From positions 1 to 26,437 of the forward strand of contig NZ_SACN01000007.1 in NCBI RefSeq assembly GCF_004005865.1: a stretch of 26,437 nt of DNA, given 5' to 3'. Source of the DNA: Sphingomonas crocodyli. Lineage in GTDB: Bacteria > Pseudomonadota > Alphaproteobacteria > Sphingomonadales > Sphingomonadaceae. The position numbers and the translations under genes were made by a program. The notes under the pieces are model-generated. The model searched no databases, was not told the origin of the DNA, and saw only the letters and a list, made by a program, of their open reading frames with translations. Shown here in pieces: positions 23,313-26,437 of this stretch. Numbering within the stretch: position 1 is the stretch's first letter; each line of letters begins with the position of its first letter.

Positions 23313-24091
23313 TCGGCAGCCTCCGAGAGAAGAGGGGTGCCCGCGACGGCATCGGCATAGGTGCCGCTGTGCGACGTGACCCCCAGATGGTTGAGCAGGC
23401 GGCGGCGCAGTTCGCGCACGCTGGCGGTGCGTTGCCCGCGCTCGGCCTCGATCCGCTCCTCGGCGACGATCCGCCCCTTGGCGAGGACGAGCACGCGATC
23501 GGCCAGCGCGATCGCCTCATCGACGTCGTGCGTAACGATCAGGACGGCGGGCCGGTGAACCCGCCACAGCTTGAGCACCAGTTCGTGCATCTTGAGCCGG
23601 GTCAGCGCGTCGAGCGCAGCAAAAGGTTCGTCGAGCAGCAGCAATTCAGGTTCGCGGACCAGCGCGCGCGCCAATGCGGTGCGCTGCGCCTCGCCGCCCG
23701 ACAGCGTCAGCGGCCACGCCTCCAGCCGGTGCGACAGGCCGACTTCGGCCAGCGCGGCTTCAGCCCTGTCGCGGACGTCGCGACCCTTCAGGCCCAGTGT
23801 CACATTCTTCCACACCCGCTTCCACGGCAGCAGGCGCGCATCCTGAAACACCACGGCGCGCTGCGACGGGATCGTCACGTCCTCGCCATCCGGAGTGTCG
23901 AGCCCGGCGAGCGTCCGCAGCAAGGTCGTCTTGCCCGATCCCGAATGGCCGAGCAGCGCGACGAACTCGCCCGGTGCGATGTCGAGATCGAGATCGTCGA
24001 GGATCAGATTCTCGCCGAAGCGGCGGCTGTGCCCACGCAGGCGGACGACGGGTTTGGGTTCACCGACATTGGGGAAATAGGCAACGGTCAT
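23309..24091 (-). CDS. ssuB: ABC transporter ATP-binding protein, sulfonate type (SsuB-like)
   Basis: A 260-residue ATPase of the nitrate/sulfonate/taurine importer class. Walker A GHSGSGKTT (48-56), Q-loop VFQDARLLPW (Q83), signature LSGGEAQR (130-137), Walker B LLLLDEPFAALDALTR (D154, E155) and H-loop THD (His188) are all intact. LLPWKRVWKNV after the Q-loop is characteristic of this class. The start ATG lies one base after the permease stop, with GGAGG inside the permease's last codons, and the end overlaps the dioxygenase start by four bases (ATGA). No Cys and one internal Met in 260 residues. Confidence 0.92.
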   Translation of the reverse strand: MTVAYFPNVGEPKPVVRLRGHSRRFGENLILDDLDLDIAPGEFVALLGHSGSGKTTLLRTLAGLDTPDGEDVTIPSQRAVVFQDARLLPWKRVWKNVTLGLKGRDVRDRAEAALAEVGLSHRLEAWPLTLSGGEAQRTALARALVREPELLLLDEPFAALDALTRLKMHELVLKLWRVHRPAVLIVTHDVDEAIALADRVLVLAKGRIVAEERIEAERGQRTASVRELRRRLLNHLGVTSHSGTYADAVAGTPLLSEAAE

Positions 24092-24092
24092 C

Positions 24093-24878
24093 TTATGCCT
24101 CCACCAGCTTGGGACGCCAGGCGAGCGCGCGATTCTCGATGGCGCGGACGATCAGGTCGGCGCCGAGGCCGAGCAGCGCGTAAACCATCAGGCACACGAC
24201 GATGATGTCGGTGCGCATGAAGTCGCGGGCATTGTTGATCAGGAAGCCGAGGCCGGCGCTGGCGTTGATCTGTTCGGCGATCACCAGCAGCACGATCGCG
24301 ATGCTCAGCGCATAACGCAGCCCGACGAGCAGTGACGGCAGCGCACCGGGCAGGATGACGTGCGCGATCAGCTGCCAGCGGTTAAGCCCGAAGCTCAACG
24401 CGCCTTCGACCAGCCTTTTGTCGACCCCGCGAATGCCGTTGTAGAGATTGAGATAGACCGGAAAGAGCGTCGCGAAGGCGATCAGCGCGATCTTCGGCGT
24501 CTCCCCGATCCCGAACCAGACGATGAACAAGGGCGCGAGCGCGACCACCGGAATCGTGCGCTTGATCTGCATCAGCGGATCGACCAGCGCCTCCCCTTGT
24601 CGCGAAAGACCGGCCACGAGGCCCAGCACCATCCCCGCCGCAATCCCGATGCCCAGCCCGACCGCCGCGCGGCCGAAGGAGACGATCAGGTTGGTCGGCA
24701 ACTCGCCCGACCGGATCATCGCGATCAGGGTCAGCAGCACCTGCGACGGCGCGGTCAGCACATGGTCTGGGATCAGCCCGACGCGCGACGCGCCCTCCCA
24801 CACGGCAAGGAGCAGGATCGGCGACAGCCAGCGCGAACGCAAAAGCCGCTGCGGCACGGAGGAGGATGGGTTCGTCAT
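24093..24878 (-). CDS. ssuC: ABC transporter permease, sulfonate type (SsuC-like)
   Basis: A 261-residue inner-membrane permease with about six helices (first about 18-36, then 60-95, 108-150, 175-205, 220-245). The EAA loop reads EGALSFGLNRWQLIAHVILPGALPSLLVGLRYAL, followed by LVIAEQINASAGLGFLI, typical of SsuC/TauC. It is first in the six-gene operon. The ATG at 24878 has AAGGGG only one base upstream, unusually close, and no better in-frame start (ATG, GTG or TTG) exists upstream before the divergent promoter area. A start at GTG codon 8 is a less likely alternative. The order permease-ATPase-enzymes-binding protein differs from ssuEADCB. Confidence 0.9.
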   Translation of the reverse strand: MTNPSSSVPQRLLRSRWLSPILLLAVWEGASRVGLIPDHVLTAPSQVLLTLIAMIRSGELPTNLIVSFGRAAVGLGIGIAAGMVLGLVAGLSRQGEALVDPLMQIKRTIPVVALAPLFIVWFGIGETPKIALIAFATLFPVYLNLYNGIRGVDKRLVEGALSFGLNRWQLIAHVILPGALPSLLVGLRYALSIAIVLLVIAEQINASAGLGFLINNARDFMRTDIIVVCLMVYALLGLGADLIVRAIENRALAWRPKLVEA

Positions 24879-24896
24879 GCCCCTTAGGGTTCGACA

Positions 24897-24921
24897 AATC
24901 TCTATCGTTTCAATAGAGTTT
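24897..24921. promoter_or_regulatory. Candidate LysR-type operator between ssuC and the lysR gene
   Basis: CTCTAT (24900-24905) and ATAGAG (24913-24918) form a perfect 6-bp inverted repeat with a seven-base spacer, containing T-N11-A (T24903, A24915); two A/T pairs extend it to 24897-24921 with one mismatch. This matches the general form of LysR-regulator sites. It lies 21 bases before the permease start and 158 bases before the lysR start, in an A+T-richer pocket. The short distance to the ssuC ATG would fit repression or a downstream site better than activation. Confidence 0.45.
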
Positions 24922-25076
24922 AGCTGAGATGACCTATCAGGAAAACTTTATGGTCGCACAAGTCATTGATTTACCGTCGCTAACTTCCCGATTTTCGACG
25001 AATCCCAGAAAGACTTTAGCCGTTGAAAGCTCGGCTGCACTCGCCGCTTCCGTACGGGCGGGACAGGAGCGCTGAT

Positions 25077-25913
25077 ATGGCCGTGAACCTCCCCACCAAC
25101 ATGCTGCGCAGCTTCGTGGCGATCGTCGACACCGGATCGATGCTCAACGCCACCGAACGCGTCTTCGTGACCCAATCGGCGCTGAGCCTGCAGATCAAGC
25201 GGCTCGAGGAACTGGTGCAACAGCCCCTCTTCACCCGCGACGGCCGCCGCCTGGCGCTGACCGCGGCGGGCGATCTGCTGCTCGGCTATGCGCGCCGCGT
25301 CCTGGCGCTGCATGACGAGGCGGTGGCCGCCGTCAGCGCGGGCGCCTTTGCCGGGCCGGTGCGAGTCGGGATGGTGCAGGACTTCGCCGATGCGCTGCTC
25401 ACCGGCCTGCTCGCGCGCTTCGCCGAACTGCATGCGGATGCGCAGATCTATGCGCGCGTCGCGGGCACCGCCGAATTGCAGGAGATGCTCGATCGCAGCC
25501 AGCTCGATCTGGCGATCGGCTATGCGGCGGCGGGCGATCCGCGCGCGGTGCGCCAGGCGCCGACCGTCTGGTTCGGCGAGGCCGCCCTCACCGATCAGCA
25601 CGAACTGCCGCTCGTCGTCCTCGAAAAGCCGTGCCGCTTCCGCGAAGCCGCGACCGCCGCGCTCGACGCTGCCGGCCGGCCGTGGCGCATCGCAGTGGAA
25701 ACGCCCAACCTGTCGACCTTGCGCGCCGCCGTCGCCGCCGGTCTGGGCATCACCAGCCGCACCGCCTTGTTCCTCCACGACCTCCCCGTGCTCGATGCGG
25801 CGCTCCTGCCCCCTTTGCCCGACGTCGCCTGCGTCTTCCTGCGCTCCGACCGCCAAAGCGACGCCGCCCGCCGGCTCGGCGAACTGGCGGAGGAATTGGT
25901 CGAGGCGCTTTGA
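25077..25913 (+). CDS. LysR-family transcriptional regulator
   Basis: A 278-residue LysR regulator. The ATG at 25077 is chosen because AGGAG lies seven bases upstream and the protein then begins with the usual NLPTNMLRSFVAIVDTGSMLNATERVFVTQSALSLQIKRLEELVQQPLFTRDGR helix-turn-helix (about 5-56). The remainder is a periplasmic-binding-protein-like effector domain (VRVGMVQDFADALL onward). It is transcribed away from the sulfur operon across 198 bp, the classical arrangement for a LysR protein controlling its neighbour. It is not obviously CysB or Cbl from its N-terminus; the effector is unknown. Unlike the operon proteins it is not depleted in sulfur residues (four internal Met, two Cys). Confidence 0.9.
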   Translation: MAVNLPTNMLRSFVAIVDTGSMLNATERVFVTQSALSLQIKRLEELVQQPLFTRDGRRLALTAAGDLLLGYARRVLALHDEAVAAVSAGAFAGPVRVGMVQDFADALLTGLLARFAELHADAQIYARVAGTAELQEMLDRSQLDLAIGYAAAGDPRAVRQAPTVWFGEAALTDQHELPLVVLEKPCRFREAATAALDAAGRPWRIAVETPNLSTLRAAVAAGLGITSRTALFLHDLPVLDAALLPPLPDVACVFLRSDRQSDAARRLGELAEELVEAL

Positions 25914-26437
25914 CCTACCTCGATCCTCCCTCCTCCCCACTCGTCATTGCGAGGAGCCGCAGGCGACGCGGCAATCCATCTCCAGCGGTCGAGATGGATT
26001 GCCGCACAAGAACATTCAAAGAACATACTTGACAGAACGAACCATTTGGGTTAGTCACTCCACCATCCCCTCGCCCGATCAGCCTGGGGATGCAGGACCG
26101 GCCCGGAGCAGAGCTCGCTCCGCATCCGGGCCGTGACAGGTCGGCGCGAAGTCATCCGGTTCAGAAGCGGATGCGCATCGCTTCTCGCCGGCATGTGCTG
26201 GACGAACCCGCCGGCAGGCGGAGGCGACTTGCGGTTTCGAAGGAAAGACAGGGCCGATCCACTGCGGGCGTCAGAGACCGCATCCCAGGTAGCCCCGACC
26301 GGACAGACCCCGCTTCGCCCCCAATCGCCGGGGCCATCCTCTCGAGGGATGGCAGCAGCCAATCGCAGGACCGCATCCCCTGGCCTGGTGACAGCAGGTA
26401 AAGCATGTCGGTTCGGTCGGCCCCAGCCATGCCCGCA
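25914..26437. other. Non-coding right edge with several inverted repeats
   Basis: No open frame here has a recognisable protein or a good start. Open frames of about 90-100 codons exist on both strands but overlap each other and look like chance in high-G+C DNA. Besides the REP-like hairpin at 25968-26005, inverted repeats are visible: CATCCCC/GGGGATG (26064-26092), a 9-bp arm pair (26099-26107 with 26125-26133), GAAGC-g-GATGC/GCATC-GCTTC (26164-26184), and GCCATCC/GGATGGC (26333-26353). A structured RNA or a remnant element is possible. Confidence 0.4.
25968..26005. repeat. REP-like hairpin downstream of lysR
   Basis: A perfect 14-bp inverted repeat (25968-25981 with 25992-26005) with a ten-base loop. 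It is preceded by CGTCATTGCGAGG, which with GCGGCAATCC is a motif seen in dispersed palindromic repeats of many proteobacteria. It lies about 55 bases past the lysR stop and may serve as its terminator. Confidence 0.7.

Noticed and set aside
26238..26255. GAAGGAAAGACAGGGCC resembling the conserved start of RNase P RNA
   Set aside because: The match to GAGGAAAGTCCGGGC is imperfect and the partner ACAGAAA-type motif at the expected distance is absent.
26051..26362. Open frame of 103 codons on the minus strand
   Set aside because: No ribosome-binding site, no family resemblance, composition like chance frames, and it is overlapped by similar-sized frames on both strands.

Overview
The window looks like chromosomal DNA of a sphingomonad (Alphaproteobacteria, Sphingomonadales; genus not resolvable by eye). 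The reasons are high G+C, two TonB-dependent receptors with the IVVTARR/IVVTGSR N-terminal signature, a Spinster-like MFS transporter next to one of them, and palindromic intergenic repeats of a kind common in these genomes. I see no rRNA, tRNA, CRISPR array, transposase or phage gene.

Layout. (1) 1-2858: envelope polysaccharide genes. A Wza-like export lipoprotein (-) faces a UDP-GlcNAc 2-epimerase (+) that is broken by a perfect 37-bp tandem duplication. (2) 2863-6398: an opgG/opgD-opgH pair (-) for periplasmic glucan synthesis. (3) 6505-7700: a DUF4398 lipid-free periplasmic protein and an OmpA-like protein (-). (4) 7824-10451: a two-lobed aspartyl-protease-like protein, a secreted peroxiredoxin and a luciferase-like monooxygenase (+). 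(5) 10448-15721: a TonB receptor-MFS operon (-), divergent from a tetR-alpha/beta hydrolase operon (+). A clear inverted repeat lies inside the candidate receptor promoter. (6) 15727-19226: a legumain-family (C13) peptidase downstream of a second TonB receptor (-). (7) 19427-24878: a tight six-gene sulfur-scavenging operon (-), in the order ssuC-like permease, ssuB-like ATPase, cysteine/thiol dioxygenase, triple-rhodanese protein, SsuD-like monooxygenase, SsuA-like lipoprotein. It is divergent from a LysR regulator (25077-25913, +). (8) 25914-26437: no convincing gene, but a REP-like hairpin and several further inverted repeats.

How the genes fit together. The right-hand third is the most interesting part. 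An ABC importer and an FMNH2-type sulfonate monooxygenase are translationally coupled with a cupin thiol dioxygenase and a rhodanese with one catalytic cysteine among three domains. This suggests a route that handles both sulfonate sulfur and thiol/persulfide sulfur. Several of the encoded proteins are almost free of Cys and Met, as expected of genes expressed during sulfur starvation. The adjacent TonB receptor may be the outer-membrane port, but that is inference. The central module (receptor, MFS, TetR, hydrolase) looks like a ligand-induced uptake and hydrolysis system for an unknown, perhaps ester-like, substrate.
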